Source of the DNA: GCA-003244245 sp052390495
Lineage (GTDB): Bacteria; Actinomycetota; Actinomycetes; Mycobacteriales; Pseudonocardiaceae
NCBI GenBank assembly: GCA_052390495.1
Contig: JBQTGW010000037.1
Span: 1-64,000 of the forward strand
DNA: 64,000 nt
Reading direction: 5' to 3'
A model generated the notes under the pieces. That model did no database searches and was not told the origin of the DNA. It saw only the letters and a program-made list of their open reading frames with translations. Position 1 is the first letter of the stretch. Every line of letters starts with the position of its first letter. Positions 9,151-16,523 of this stretch are shown here, piece by piece. Made by a program: the position numbers and the translations under genes.

Positions 9151-9333
9151 GTCACTATCCGTGAGCTCCGGTAAAGGACTGTCGCAGTATGCGGATGTGC
9201 CACCAGCGGCAACCCACACCCGAAGTCGCCGTCTCCGGGAGTCGCCGTCTTCGGGAGTCGCTGGTTCCGGAGTTGCCGCTGGTGACACGTCCGTATGCTG
9301 CGACACTGTCACTCCCGAGGTGACGGACAGTGA
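9151..9333. repeat. Large imperfect inverted repeat with tandem 16-bp core
   Basis: Two arms of about 62 bases (9151-9213 and 9272-9333) are reverse complements with scattered differences. The shared end of both reads ACCAGCGGCAAC. The loop carries three tandem 16-bp units (9223-9238, 9239-9254, 9255-9270), with core GAGTCGCCGTCTTCGG. Both strands stay open across it, so the arms encode related peptides in both directions (LSVSSGKGLSQYADV on +, LSVTSGVTVSQHTDV on -). No known element is recognised. Confidence 0.75.
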
Positions 9334-9346
9334 TAGTGCTGTCTTG

Positions 9347-9547
9347 TCAAGGGTGGAGGGGCGCCGGTGACGGAGAACCGGGCCCGATCGAGGAAGGCAA
9401 CCTCCTGCCGCCACCAACAGCAACAGTCGACAACCACGGAAGGTGATAGACGGCATGACTGCCCTTGGTACGGATGTAGGCGAACCCCAGGGACTCGATG
9501 ACGTGGGTGACCTTGCGGATCGGCAGGTCGGACAGGGCAGGGCTCAC
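9347..9547 (-). pseudogene. hicA copy 2, 3' half replaced
   Basis: The first 34 codons match hicA copy 1 except one residue (AYIRTKGSHAVY against AYVRTKGSHAVY). At 9445 the similarity ends abruptly and the frame continues as an unrelated tail (HLPWLSTVAVGGG) to 66 residues. The catalytic-histidine strand is present but the conserved C-terminal PQHGTVKRGTLASIL half is missing. The toxin fold cannot be complete, so I treat it as a pseudogene. Its start still overlaps the stop of hicB copy 2. Confidence 0.8.
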
Positions 9548-9768
9548 GCGGCGCCGGGTACTTGAAACGAGGTGACGAGGGGAGTGGCGCTCACATGCTG
9601 GTGGGGGTCCTCAACTTCGGCTAGGTACAGCTCGACCGCCTCGGCGAGGTTGCTCAGCGCCTCGGGGATCGTGCGGCCTTGGCTGGCCACATCGACCTCT
9701 AGACACTGTGCCACGTACCAGTCTTCTTCCTGGTGTATGGCGGCGGTGAAGTTCCGCGGCGCATCCAT
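9544..9768 (-). CDS. hicB: HicB-type antitoxin (copy 2)
   Basis: 74 residues, differing from copy 1 at only a few positions (MDAPRNF for MEVPQNF, VSATP for VTATP). The start is the ATG equivalent to copy 1; the frame open further upstream has no homology. Because its own hicA is truncated, this is an orphan antitoxin that could neutralise the intact HicA of copy 1. The surrounding DNA (9445 to about 9839) aligns to 426-820 without gaps. Confidence 0.88.
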   Translation of the reverse strand: MDAPRNFTAAIHQEEDWYVAQCLEVDVASQGRTIPEALSNLAEAVELYLAEVEDPHQHVSATPLVTSFQVPGAA

Positions 9769-9863
9769 GACGCCTAGTGTGGCATCTCGCCGGTCCATCG
9801 TCTGCTGGGTGCATGAGATGCGGACACACCGTGCACAGGACGCGGACACGCGCGAGAGTTGGG

Positions 9864-11441
9864 TCACTGGCCCTGGTAGCCCTGGCGCATGTCCTGCACG
9901 ATGCGGGGGCGGTCGAGCGTCGAGGGGGCCAGCTGTTGCGGGCTACGGTCGCGGGGGAACACCGCAGCCGCCGCCAGCACCGCGTCGTCGAGGAACCGCA
10001 GCTCGGGGGCACTGGGGGAGATGCTCAGCTCGGGCGGCACCTGGCCGGCTTGGGCCAGCACGAAGCCCCAGTCGCCGAAGCTCGGCACGTGCACGTGGTA
10101 CGGCGTGCCGGCCAGCCCGGCCGAGGCCACCGTCGACGCAGTCCGCCAGTAGGCGGTGGGGGTGGAGTACGGGCTGCCGGACTGCACCACCACGAGACCA
10201 CCGGGGCTCAGCGCCGCAGCCACCAAACCGTAGAACTCGGTGGAGTACAGCCGGCCGAGCGCGGGGGTGTCCGGGTCGGGCAGGTCCACGATGACCGCGT
10301 CGAACCCCTGCGCCGGACGTTCGCGCAGCCAGCGGAACGCGTCGTCGACCACCAGGTGCACCCGAGGGTCGCGCAGGGAGCCGTCGTTGAGGTCGGCCAG
10401 CCGGGTGTTGGCCAGCTCGATCACCGCGGGGTCCAGCTCCACCTGGACTACCTCGCGCACGGATGGGTGGCGCAGCACATCGCGGGCGGCCAGCCCGTCA
10501 CCCCCACCGAGGATGAGGACCCGCCGAGGATCGCGCGCAAGCGCCGGGTGAACCAGCGTCTCGGTGTAGCGGTGCTCGTCCAGGCTGGAGAACTGCAGGT
10601 CCCCGTCCAGGTACAGGCGGACGTCGCCGTCGCGTTCGGTCACCACGATCTGCTGGTAGTCCGACTGCTCGGCGGCCACCACCGGGTCCGCGTAGAGCCG
10701 CTGCCGCGACGTCACCTCGATGTCGGCGGAGCGCACGATCAGCACTCCGAGCACGGCGGCGGCGGTCAGCAGCGCGGCGGTCGCTCCGTGCCGGGCGGCC
10801 CGGCTCAGTTGCCAGCGCAGCAGGAAGGCGGCGACGATCGCCGCGGCGACCAGGTTCACCATGCCGGTCAGGGCGGCGCCCCGGATCTGCCCGGCCAGCG
10901 GCAACAGCACGAACGGCCAGGCGAGCCCGCCCAGCAGGGCACCGGCGTAGTCGGCGGCGTTGAGGTTGGCCAGCACCGCCCCCGAGCTCTGCGCGTCCAC
11001 CCCGCCGCGGCCGGACTGGAGCAACGTCATCAGCAGCGGCACCTCGGCCCCGACCAGGATCCCGAGTACCGCGGTCGCCGCTACCAGCACTGAGGTGCTC
11101 GTGCCGTAGAAGGAGAACGCCATATACAGCGTCACCGCGCTGAGCCCACCGGCGACGCCGAGCAGGATCTCGACCGCGACGAACGCGGTGGCCGCGTAGG
11201 GGAGGAAGGGCTTGGCGAGCAGCGCGCCGACCCCCAGTGCCGCGACGTAGCCGGCCACGATGAGCGAGGTCTGCGTGATGCCGCCACCGATGAGGCTCAC
11301 CGACAGCGTCAGCAGCACGAGCTCGTAGATCAGCCCGCAGGCCGCGCACGCCGCGACGGCGGCGAGCAGCAGCGCCCGCGCGCGGCGCCCGCGCACCCCC
11401 ACTGCCTCCCGGGGGCCGGATTCGACCGTCGAGCCGCTCAT
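9864..11441 (-). CDS. Membrane-embedded spermidine-synthase-like aminopropyltransferase
   Basis: 525 residues. The first 215 form about seven hydrophobic segments, starting with LLLAAVAACAACGLIYELVLL and including a Gly-rich GYVAALGVGALLAKPF stretch. The C-terminal half is a spermidine-synthase-type Rossmann methyltransferase fold: DYQQIVVTERDGDVRLYLDG, HRYTETLVHPAL, the GGGDG motif in VLILGGGDGLAARDVL, and VQVELDPAVIELA. This fused architecture is common in actinobacteria and its product is often uncertain; polyamine synthesis is not proven. It ends a minus-strand cluster with DUF350, DUF4247 and DUF4178 genes, four bases downstream of DUF350, so co-transcription is likely. Confidence 0.85.
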   Translation of the reverse strand: MSGSTVESGPREAVGVRGRRARALLLAAVAACAACGLIYELVLLTLSVSLIGGGITQTSLIVAGYVAALGVGALLAKPFLPYAATAFVAVEILLGVAGGLSAVTLYMAFSFYGTSTSVLVAATAVLGILVGAEVPLLMTLLQSGRGGVDAQSSGAVLANLNAADYAGALLGGLAWPFVLLPLAGQIRGAALTGMVNLVAAAIVAAFLLRWQLSRAARHGATAALLTAAAVLGVLIVRSADIEVTSRQRLYADPVVAAEQSDYQQIVVTERDGDVRLYLDGDLQFSSLDEHRYTETLVHPALARDPRRVLILGGGDGLAARDVLRHPSVREVVQVELDPAVIELANTRLADLNDGSLRDPRVHLVVDDAFRWLRERPAQGFDAVIVDLPDPDTPALGRLYSTEFYGLVAAALSPGGLVVVQSGSPYSTPTAYWRTASTVASAGLAGTPYHVHVPSFGDWGFVLAQAGQVPPELSISPSAPELRFLDDAVLAAAAVFPRDRSPQQLAPSTLDRPRIVQDMRQGYQGQ

Positions 11442-11445
11442 CGGG

Positions 11446-11910
11446 TCAGGACAGCGCGGCGGCGTTCACGGCGCCGATCGCCACCAGGCTGATGCCGACC
11501 GCCCAGGCCGCCCCGCTCATCCGGGGCTCGTTCACCAGGTTGCGCAGGTGGCCGGGCACGAACACGTCGAGCAACCGCAGCGCGACGGCCTGCAGCACCA
11601 CCCCCAGCAGGCCGTAGACGGCGGAGTCGACCAGGCCCTGCCCGAGGCTGTCGGCGCTCGTCGTGATCGCGGTCACCACGATGATCGCCAGTGCCAGGTG
11701 GTTCGCGCCGAGCAGGATCGCGGCGTTCGGGTTGCGGTCGATGTACACCTGCGTGCGCAGGTTTCCGGGGGTGAGTAGGTCCAGGGTGAGGAAGCCCAAG
11801 CCCAGCACCCCGAAGCCGATCACGAAGTAGAGCAGGGTCGCGAGCACTCCCTGGCTCAGCAGATCACCCGAGACCACCCCGAACTCCAGGGCGTGGGTCG
11901 TCGTGTTCAC
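11446..11910 (-). CDS. DUF350 membrane protein
   Basis: 154 residues with four predicted membrane helices (LATLLYFVIGFGVLGLGF, LAIIVVTAITTSADSL, VYGLLGVVLQAVALRLL and AWAVGISLVAIGAVNAA). The loop after the first helix reads LTPGNLRTQVYIDRNPNAAILLGANHLALA, the family signature. DUF350 proteins travel with the membrane aminopropyltransferase seen next door and with DUF4178, but their job is unknown. It lies between DUF4247 and the aminopropyltransferase on the same strand. Confidence 0.85.
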   Translation of the reverse strand: MNTTTHALEFGVVSGDLLSQGVLATLLYFVIGFGVLGLGFLTLDLLTPGNLRTQVYIDRNPNAAILLGANHLALAIIVVTAITTSADSLGQGLVDSAVYGLLGVVLQAVALRLLDVFVPGHLRNLVNEPRMSGAAWAVGISLVAIGAVNAAALS

Positions 11911-11944
11911 GTGCTTCTCCTGGGGTCGTGGGGCTGGCGGGTGA

Positions 11945-12361
11945 TCATTTCACGTCTCCCGGGCCACCGCTGTAAGATCCGCCGGCGGGTGAGCCGGGGC
12001 TGAAGCCTGGGCCGAGGAACCCGAAGTAGCCGCTGCGGTAGCGGCTGTTGAGATCTTCGACGCGGACAGTGCTGCCACCGGGCGCAGCGCTGACGCTGAC
12101 GATGTCGTCGTTATAGCGCAGGTACTCCGTGCCGCCGTCAGCCTGGCGTGCCGTCGGCTGCACCGCGTTGACGATCCTCGATGTCGTGGCCCCCACAGGA
12201 TCTCGGGAGACGTAGGTGGCGGTGTCACCGCTGCGGCTCTGCAGTACGTATGAGTTCCCGACGACGTCCCGGACGTCGTTGCCGACCCCGCAGCCGACGA
12301 GCACCAGGGCGGTCGCAAGCAGCGGCGTGGCCAGGGGCCGCGCTCTCACAGCGGCGCCCAC
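11945..12361 (-). CDS. DUF4247 lipoprotein
   Basis: 138 residues starting with a GTG. A lipoprotein signal is clear: basic N-terminus, hydrophobic LATPLLATALVLV, then GCGVG with the lipobox Cys near residue 24. The mature part (YVLQSRSGDTATYVSRDPV, EYLRYNDDIVSVSAAPGGSTVRVEDLNSRY) fits DUF4247, ending in a Gly/Ser/Pro-rich tail. It should sit on the outer face of the membrane. Operon-mates are DUF4178 upstream and DUF350 downstream. Its GTG lies inside the end of the 32-codon stub that precedes it, which suggests coupled translation. Confidence 0.8.
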   Translation of the reverse strand: MGAAVRARPLATPLLATALVLVGCGVGNDVRDVVGNSYVLQSRSGDTATYVSRDPVGATTSRIVNAVQPTARQADGGTEYLRYNDDIVSVSAAPGGSTVRVEDLNSRYRSGYFGFLGPGFSPGSPAGGSYSGGPGDVK

Positions 12362-12444
12362 CTGCTCCGGGTTGTCACGATCGAACTCGTCTTCTCGCCG
12401 GGAGCCACGTCGCGCGGCTGCACGTCAAGCAGGTGCACACTCAT
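12346..12444 (-). pseudogene. 32-codon stub between DUF4178 and DUF4247, possible DUF2617 N-terminus
   Basis: An ATG overlaps the DUF4178 stop (ATGA) and opens a short frame reading MSVHLLDVQPRDVAPGEK, which then loses resemblance to anything and stops inside the DUF4247 gene. From memory, DUF2617 proteins begin with a similar HLLDV-PRDV pattern and sit at this place in related clusters. If so, nearly the whole DUF2617 gene has been deleted here. The family call is inference. The coupling geometry is seen directly. Confidence 0.4.
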
Positions 12445-13040
12445 GCTTCTGGCGCCGAGTGGTAGACGGTCAGCTCGCCCCGCATGACCGACCGGCCGGT
12501 CGAGACCTCCCAGGACTGCGTCGGCGCCCAGCGCTCGAACGCGATCATGCCGGTGCGGTCGGCCGTCGCGTAGTCGGCGTAGTCGACCGACCCGCTCGGC
12601 GGTGTGCCGGTGGTGCCCTCCGCGGTGTAGGACGCCCTGCCACGCTCGATCTGCCGGTGCACCCGGTCGTCGAGGATCACCTCGCCGTCCGGGGTCAGGC
12701 CGGTGCCCTCGCGCCGCATCCACAGCGTCATCTCCAGCTCGCCCTCGTCGTCCTCGACGGTGAGCCAGCGCCGCCCCGTGGAGCCGTCCAGCAGGTGCTC
12801 CCGCCAGGTGATGCCGCCCTCATCAAGCACGATGGTGCCGCGTACGACGTGGTCGATCCCGGCGTAGGTGATGACGTCGCCCACGCCGATCTTGTGCGGG
12901 TCGTAGACGTCCGGCTGATTCGCGAGCGGGTCCACCCGGCGGCGTGCCGAGGATTTCGTGGACGATCGGGACCGCAGCACGAGGACGATCACGCCGACGA
13001 TCACGGCGAGCACGAGGACGATGAGCAGGAATCTGATCAT
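12441..13040 (-). CDS. DUF4178 membrane-anchored protein
   Basis: 199 residues. One N-terminal membrane helix (FLLIVLVLAVIVGVIVLVL), then a short basic linker and a soluble DUF4178 domain: HKIGVGDVITYAGIDHVVRGTIVLDEGG, WREHLLDG, WLTVEDDEGELEMTLW, and a closing VMRGELTVYHS. It heads the surviving cluster with DUF4247, DUF350 and the aminopropyltransferase. Its own ATG overlaps the stop of a cation-efflux fragment (ATGA), an unusual upstream neighbour that probably reflects a deletion. Confidence 0.85.
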   Translation of the reverse strand: MIRFLLIVLVLAVIVGVIVLVLRSRSSTKSSARRRVDPLANQPDVYDPHKIGVGDVITYAGIDHVVRGTIVLDEGGITWREHLLDGSTGRRWLTVEDDEGELEMTLWMRREGTGLTPDGEVILDDRVHRQIERGRASYTAEGTTGTPPSGSVDYADYATADRTGMIAFERWAPTQSWEVSTGRSVMRGELTVYHSAPEA

Positions 13041-13231
13041 TGGGCGGCTCCTGGAGACGTGCGAACGGGCCTTAGCAGCAAGAGCGCCTGGTTGCTGGTG
13101 TCGGCCAGCGAGTGGACCGACTCCGCGAGCATTGATGACGACGCCGTCAACAGGAACGCGACGAACTTGGTGACGGCGATGCCCAGATTGGCGAACATCG
13201 CCGTTACGACAGCCTTGATGGTGTAGCCACA
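13037..13231 (-). pseudogene. N-terminal fragment of a cation diffusion facilitator transporter
   Basis: The minus strand reads TIKAVVTAMFANLGIAVTKF, then VAFLLTASSSMLAESVHSLADTSNQALLLL. This is the first membrane helix region of CDF zinc/iron efflux proteins, including the conserved SSSMLAESVHS metal-site segment. No start codon is left (an in-frame TAG lies just upstream) and the rest of the roughly 300-residue transporter is missing. After QALLLL the frame runs on as RPVRTSPGAAQ into the DUF4178 start. It is a relic. Confidence 0.75.
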
Positions 13232-13293
13232 GCAGTCACTCTACGAGCACCCAGGCTGCACCAGCGACGTGCCCTACCTGGACGTCTATGCCT

Positions 13294-14685
13294 TCAGGTG
13301 GCAATGCCTGGCTCCTTATGCGGAGCCGTCCGTTTCACGTAGTCACGGAGCTGATCACCGAACTGGATGACGTGCACATCATCGGGATATCGACTGGTCA
13401 GCTCGCCGTGGAACCGAACGAGCGAATCACAGATCAGGATGGAGGACGTCGGCGCGGCCAGCTCGAGCGCTGTCTGGGCTGCTGTGACGGACTCGGTGAG
13501 TTCACGCTGGGCCAGCCTGACCTGGGCGATCCGAATCTCGTCGTTAATACAGTAACGACCGTAGCTGTGTGTACGGGAGCTGAGGATATGCCGCTCGGCC
13601 CGTTCAGCGTGAGCCATGGCACGGTTACTGTCCTCCGCGCGGAGCGCTAGCAGGATGTAGGCGTTGGCCACGAGGCCGTCAGCCTCGCCCACGCCCATGT
13701 AGTGCTGCCAGTCCGGGATCGGCTCACTACTGGCCTCTTGCCAGACTTCGATGCAGGCATCAGCGGCACGAGTGGCCGCTGCCTGATTGCCGAGGCGGGC
13801 GTGTGTTCGGGACTCCACCCCCAGGAGTTCGGTGCGAACCAGCTCACCGCCGTGGCGGGGCAAGATGTACAGCCCCGTACGAATGAGGTCGAGACCGTCA
13901 TCGTAGTGGTGGTACTTCGTCGATAGTCGGCTCATGTCGCCCAGAATCTTCGCGGCCAGCGCCGGTGACCGGGCTTCCTGGCAGGCGTTGAGGCCAAGTA
14001 GGTAGTAACGCTGCGCGGCGCCGGGCAAGTCTTGGTCAAAGGATACCCAGCCGGCCACCTGCGCCAGCTCGGCCGCGATCTGGAACAGCCGCTGGCTCAC
14101 TTCCGGGCTGTGCGGCTCGCGCAGGGTCTCCGTGACGGCGTTAAGCTGCCCGACCACCGCTTTGCGGTGCAGCCCGCCCACGCCCGCTGAATCCCACCGG
14201 CGAAAGACCGTCACGGCGCGCTCCAGAGCATCGAGGGCATCACTACCCAGGGTCTCCGGTGTGACCAGTGGGACAACCGCCAGGGCCTGGGCCAGCCAGC
14301 GGCGAACCGGCTCCAGCAGAGTGGCGCCGGACATGATGAGCAGTTCCTGCAGTACTTCGCGACGACTGGAAATGTCCATGGCGGCGAACCTTTCCATGAG
14401 TGTGCCGATCTGTGCCGAGGTCAAGTTTCCCGTCAGCGACAGCAGCAGCGCATCACTGTGTTGAGCCGGTACGTCATCGAGCGTAGCCAGCAGCTCGTGG
14501 AGCTTGTCCAGCGACACGGCCAGGGCCTCGGCCAGCTGGGGCCGGTGCACGGGCAGCGGTTCCGTCTCGCCTGCTTCCCAGCGCACCACTGTCGAGCGCT
14601 CGACACCGAGCAACGCGGCCAGCGATTCCTGCGTGTGGCCGACCGCCCGGCGACGGTCAGCCAGCGCGCGACGTTTCACAGCCAT
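13294..14685 (-). CDS. Helix-turn-helix (XRE) regulator with TPR-like C-terminal region
   Basis: 463 residues. The N-terminus is a clear XRE domain (RRRAVGHTQESLAALLGVERSTVVRWEAGETEP, about residues 11-43). After residue 90 the protein is almost all helical repeats, with motifs such as QRYYLLGLNACQEARSPALAAKILGDMSRL and YHHYDDGLDLIRTGLYI, fitting TPR-type sensing domains. Such XRE-TPR proteins are very common in actinomycetes and often respond to peptides or developmental cues; no target can be read here. It stands alone, with repeats and a hicBA scar upstream. Confidence 0.8.
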   Translation of the reverse strand: MAVKRRALADRRRAVGHTQESLAALLGVERSTVVRWEAGETEPLPVHRPQLAEALAVSLDKLHELLATLDDVPAQHSDALLLSLTGNLTSAQIGTLMERFAAMDISSRREVLQELLIMSGATLLEPVRRWLAQALAVVPLVTPETLGSDALDALERAVTVFRRWDSAGVGGLHRKAVVGQLNAVTETLREPHSPEVSQRLFQIAAELAQVAGWVSFDQDLPGAAQRYYLLGLNACQEARSPALAAKILGDMSRLSTKYHHYDDGLDLIRTGLYILPRHGGELVRTELLGVESRTHARLGNQAAATRAADACIEVWQEASSEPIPDWQHYMGVGEADGLVANAYILLALRAEDSNRAMAHAERAERHILSSRTHSYGRYCINDEIRIAQVRLAQRELTESVTAAQTALELAAPTSSILICDSLVRFHGELTSRYPDDVHVIQFGDQLRDYVKRTAPHKEPGIAT

Positions 14686-14871
14686 AGACGTACGCCCCTC
14701 CTGAATCCCTCCTTGTGGGGAACTGAGCGTAGCGGTCAGCTAATACCCAGCAGTGTCCCCACTCGTCAGTGATTCCCGTGGTTGCGCGATTCATGTGGTT
14801 GCCACGCACCATGCGTCACCGATGCGTCAAGTACCCGGCCGGTCTGCTTCACTGGCGCTGTAGCCCCATAG

Positions 14872-14990
14872 AGCGCCATTCGGAGCCGAATCGCGGTTTT
14901 GAGCACCCTGTAGAGCGCTATTTGGAGCCTAATCGCAGTTCCAGACGACCTCTGGACCGTGATTTGGAGCCTAATCGCGGTCCGCGCAAC
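14872..14990. repeat. Three tandem 42-bp repeats (cluster A)
   Basis: Three units begin at 14878, 14920 and 14962 with an exact 42-base period. The shared core is ATTCGGAGCCGAATCGCGG with T/C variants, and the first unit contains near-palindromic TTCGGAGCCGAA. Read on the minus strand, the 14-codon period gives repeated TAIRLQIALY/TAIRLRMALY peptides. The same family recurs at 53.5 kb. There are no unique spacers of fixed size and no cas genes, so this is not CRISPR. Confidence 0.8.
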
Positions 14991-15017
14991 CAACAGTGGG
15001 GGCCGGCTTGCAGAAAT

Positions 15018-15117
15018 CACGCGGCGCCCGTACGTGGAACGAGGTCATTAGGGGAGTGGCGCGGCACCGTGACGTGCGCATGAGAAGCCGACACACCGTG
15101 CACGAGATGCGGACACG
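15018..15117 (-). pseudogene. Scar of a third hicBA copy (ends only)
   Basis: The left part (CACGCGGCGCC, then AACGAGGT and AGGGGAGTGGCG) matches the 3' end of hicB in copies 1 and 2. The right part matches their upstream motif (ACACACCGTGCACGAGATG, then CGGACACG). Everything between, that is almost all of hicB, is missing. This suggests a third hicBA locus lost by internal deletion. Confidence 0.55.
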
Positions 15118-15119
15118 CC

Positions 15120-15603
15120 AGGGTCACACCCAGGGCAACGTCATGTTCGCTTAACGTTTACCGGTAGCGACATTGAGTGGTCACTGGCACTCCCCACACC
15201 CCCCTCGTCCCGATCTCCCGGCCCGTCCCGGCAACCGCGTGGACCACGATCCGGATCCGGACAGCTGCCCACCAGGCGCCCCACACCGCGATGAGCCCCC
15301 CATGGCAGTTTCCCGGTTCCCCCAACCACTGTGCGTCGGCCATGACCGGCTCTGCTGTCGCCGAGTTCGACATCAGAGCTGCCCGGACCACCCAGACAGC
15401 TCTGATGTCGAACTCGGCGCACGTAGTGCCCTCCCGTGCGCCAGCCGGGCCAGTTTCACCTCTCGGGGTGGAGAGACGCTCCCAGCCAGTTGGCTTCGGA
15501 GGGTGTCCCGGGGAGAACTGGTGTTGAGGGAGGCAATCAGGCGGCACGTGGCGGCACGAACTCGCTACATTTAGCGATCTTGACGTGGCCCTGGGGGTCG
15601 GGG
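15120..15603. other. Intergenic region without a convincing gene
   Basis: Several open frames exist on both strands but none has protein-like composition or a ribosome binding site. The one structured element is the 23-bp perfect inverted repeat annotated separately. The rest shows nothing I can name. Confidence 0.5.
15359..15419. repeat. Perfect 23-bp inverted repeat, 15-base loop
   Basis: Arm CGCCGAGTTCGACATCAGAG plus CTG (15359-15381) is the exact reverse complement of 15397-15419. There is no T-tract after either arm, so it is not a classic terminator. It may be a non-autonomous element end, a dispersed hairpin or a recombination site. Confidence 0.8.
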
Positions 15604-16386
15604 TTAGCGGAGGGGGCCAGTGGCTAGGAGGCCGCCGTCTACTCGGATGGTTTCGCCGGTGATCCAGGAGGCGGCGTCGGACACCAGGAACGCGACCAGC
15701 CCGGCGACGTCCACGGGTGCACCGAGCCGGCCCATCGGGTAGCTCTTGGCGACCTCATGCTCGCCTCGGGCATAGAGGGCGGCGGCGAATTTTGTTTTCA
15801 CCACGGCGGGGGCCACTGCGTTGACCCGGATTGACGGGCCGAGCTCCCAGGCCAGTTCCTCGGTGAGCCGGATCAGTGCCGCCTTCGACATCCCGTAGGC
15901 GCCGATCGTGCCGGTGGAGCGCAGTCCGCCGACCGAGGCCATGTTTATTACCGAGCCGCCGTGCTCGCCCATCCACGCCCGGTGCGCCTGCTGCACGAAG
16001 CCCAGCGCGGCCACCACATTGACGTCGAAGATCTTACGCACCGCGCCCAGATCGATGTCGATCAACGGCCCGTGCACCGGGTTGATCCCTACGTTGTTCA
16101 CCAGGATGTCCAGGGAACCGAAGCGTTCGACGGTGCGATCCACTGCCTGGGCACGGGCCGCTGGATCGCCGGCGTTGCCGGGCAGCGCGAGCACCCGATC
16201 TCCGCCGTCCTCCACAGCGCCTGCCAGGTCATCAGCAGCGCTACGCAACTCGTCGGCCTTGCGGGCAGTGATCGCCACGGCGGCGCCCTGGGCAAGCAGT
16301 GCGGCGGCGATCGCGTACCCGATACCCCGGCTACCGCCGGTCACCAGAGCGGAGCGACCGGTGAGCTCAAGTGTGGGGTGGGTCAT
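15604..16386 (-). CDS. Short-chain dehydrogenase/reductase (SDR)
   Basis: 260 residues, classical SDR length. The cofactor motif TGGSRGIG is at about residues 17-24, NNVG near 96-99, the catalytic Ser in INMASVGG, and YGMSK carries the Tyr-x3-Lys pair. The C-terminus has the usual PMGRLGAPVDVAGLVAFLVSDAASWITGETIRVDGG. It should reduce or oxidise a carbonyl/alcohol with NAD(P). FabG-like or glucose-dehydrogenase-like roles cannot be separated from sequence. It is a single gene divergent from the ABC-F gene. Confidence 0.85.
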   Translation of the reverse strand: MTHPTLELTGRSALVTGGSRGIGYAIAAALLAQGAAVAITARKADELRSAADDLAGAVEDGGDRVLALPGNAGDPAARAQAVDRTVERFGSLDILVNNVGINPVHGPLIDIDLGAVRKIFDVNVVAALGFVQQAHRAWMGEHGGSVINMASVGGLRSTGTIGAYGMSKAALIRLTEELAWELGPSIRVNAVAPAVVKTKFAAALYARGEHEVAKSYPMGRLGAPVDVAGLVAFLVSDAASWITGETIRVDGGLLATGPLR

Positions 16387-16523
16387 GGCGGCACCTTAAT
16401 CCGGATGCGGCCGCCGGTAGTCTGGGCCCGTGGTCACGACGAGCTGATCCGCCGTCGACCCTCCGTGCTGCGGCACGTGGGGCGCCGTCCCCTGCCCGCG
16501 ACCATCCTTGGAGCCATCGCATC

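Noticed and set aside
9777..11093. A 438-codon + frame opposite the aminopropyltransferase
   Set aside because: Composition is that of an antisense shadow, and the minus-strand protein has clear motifs.
14872..14990. CRISPR array
   Set aside because: Units are contiguous with no unique spacers, and no cas genes are near.
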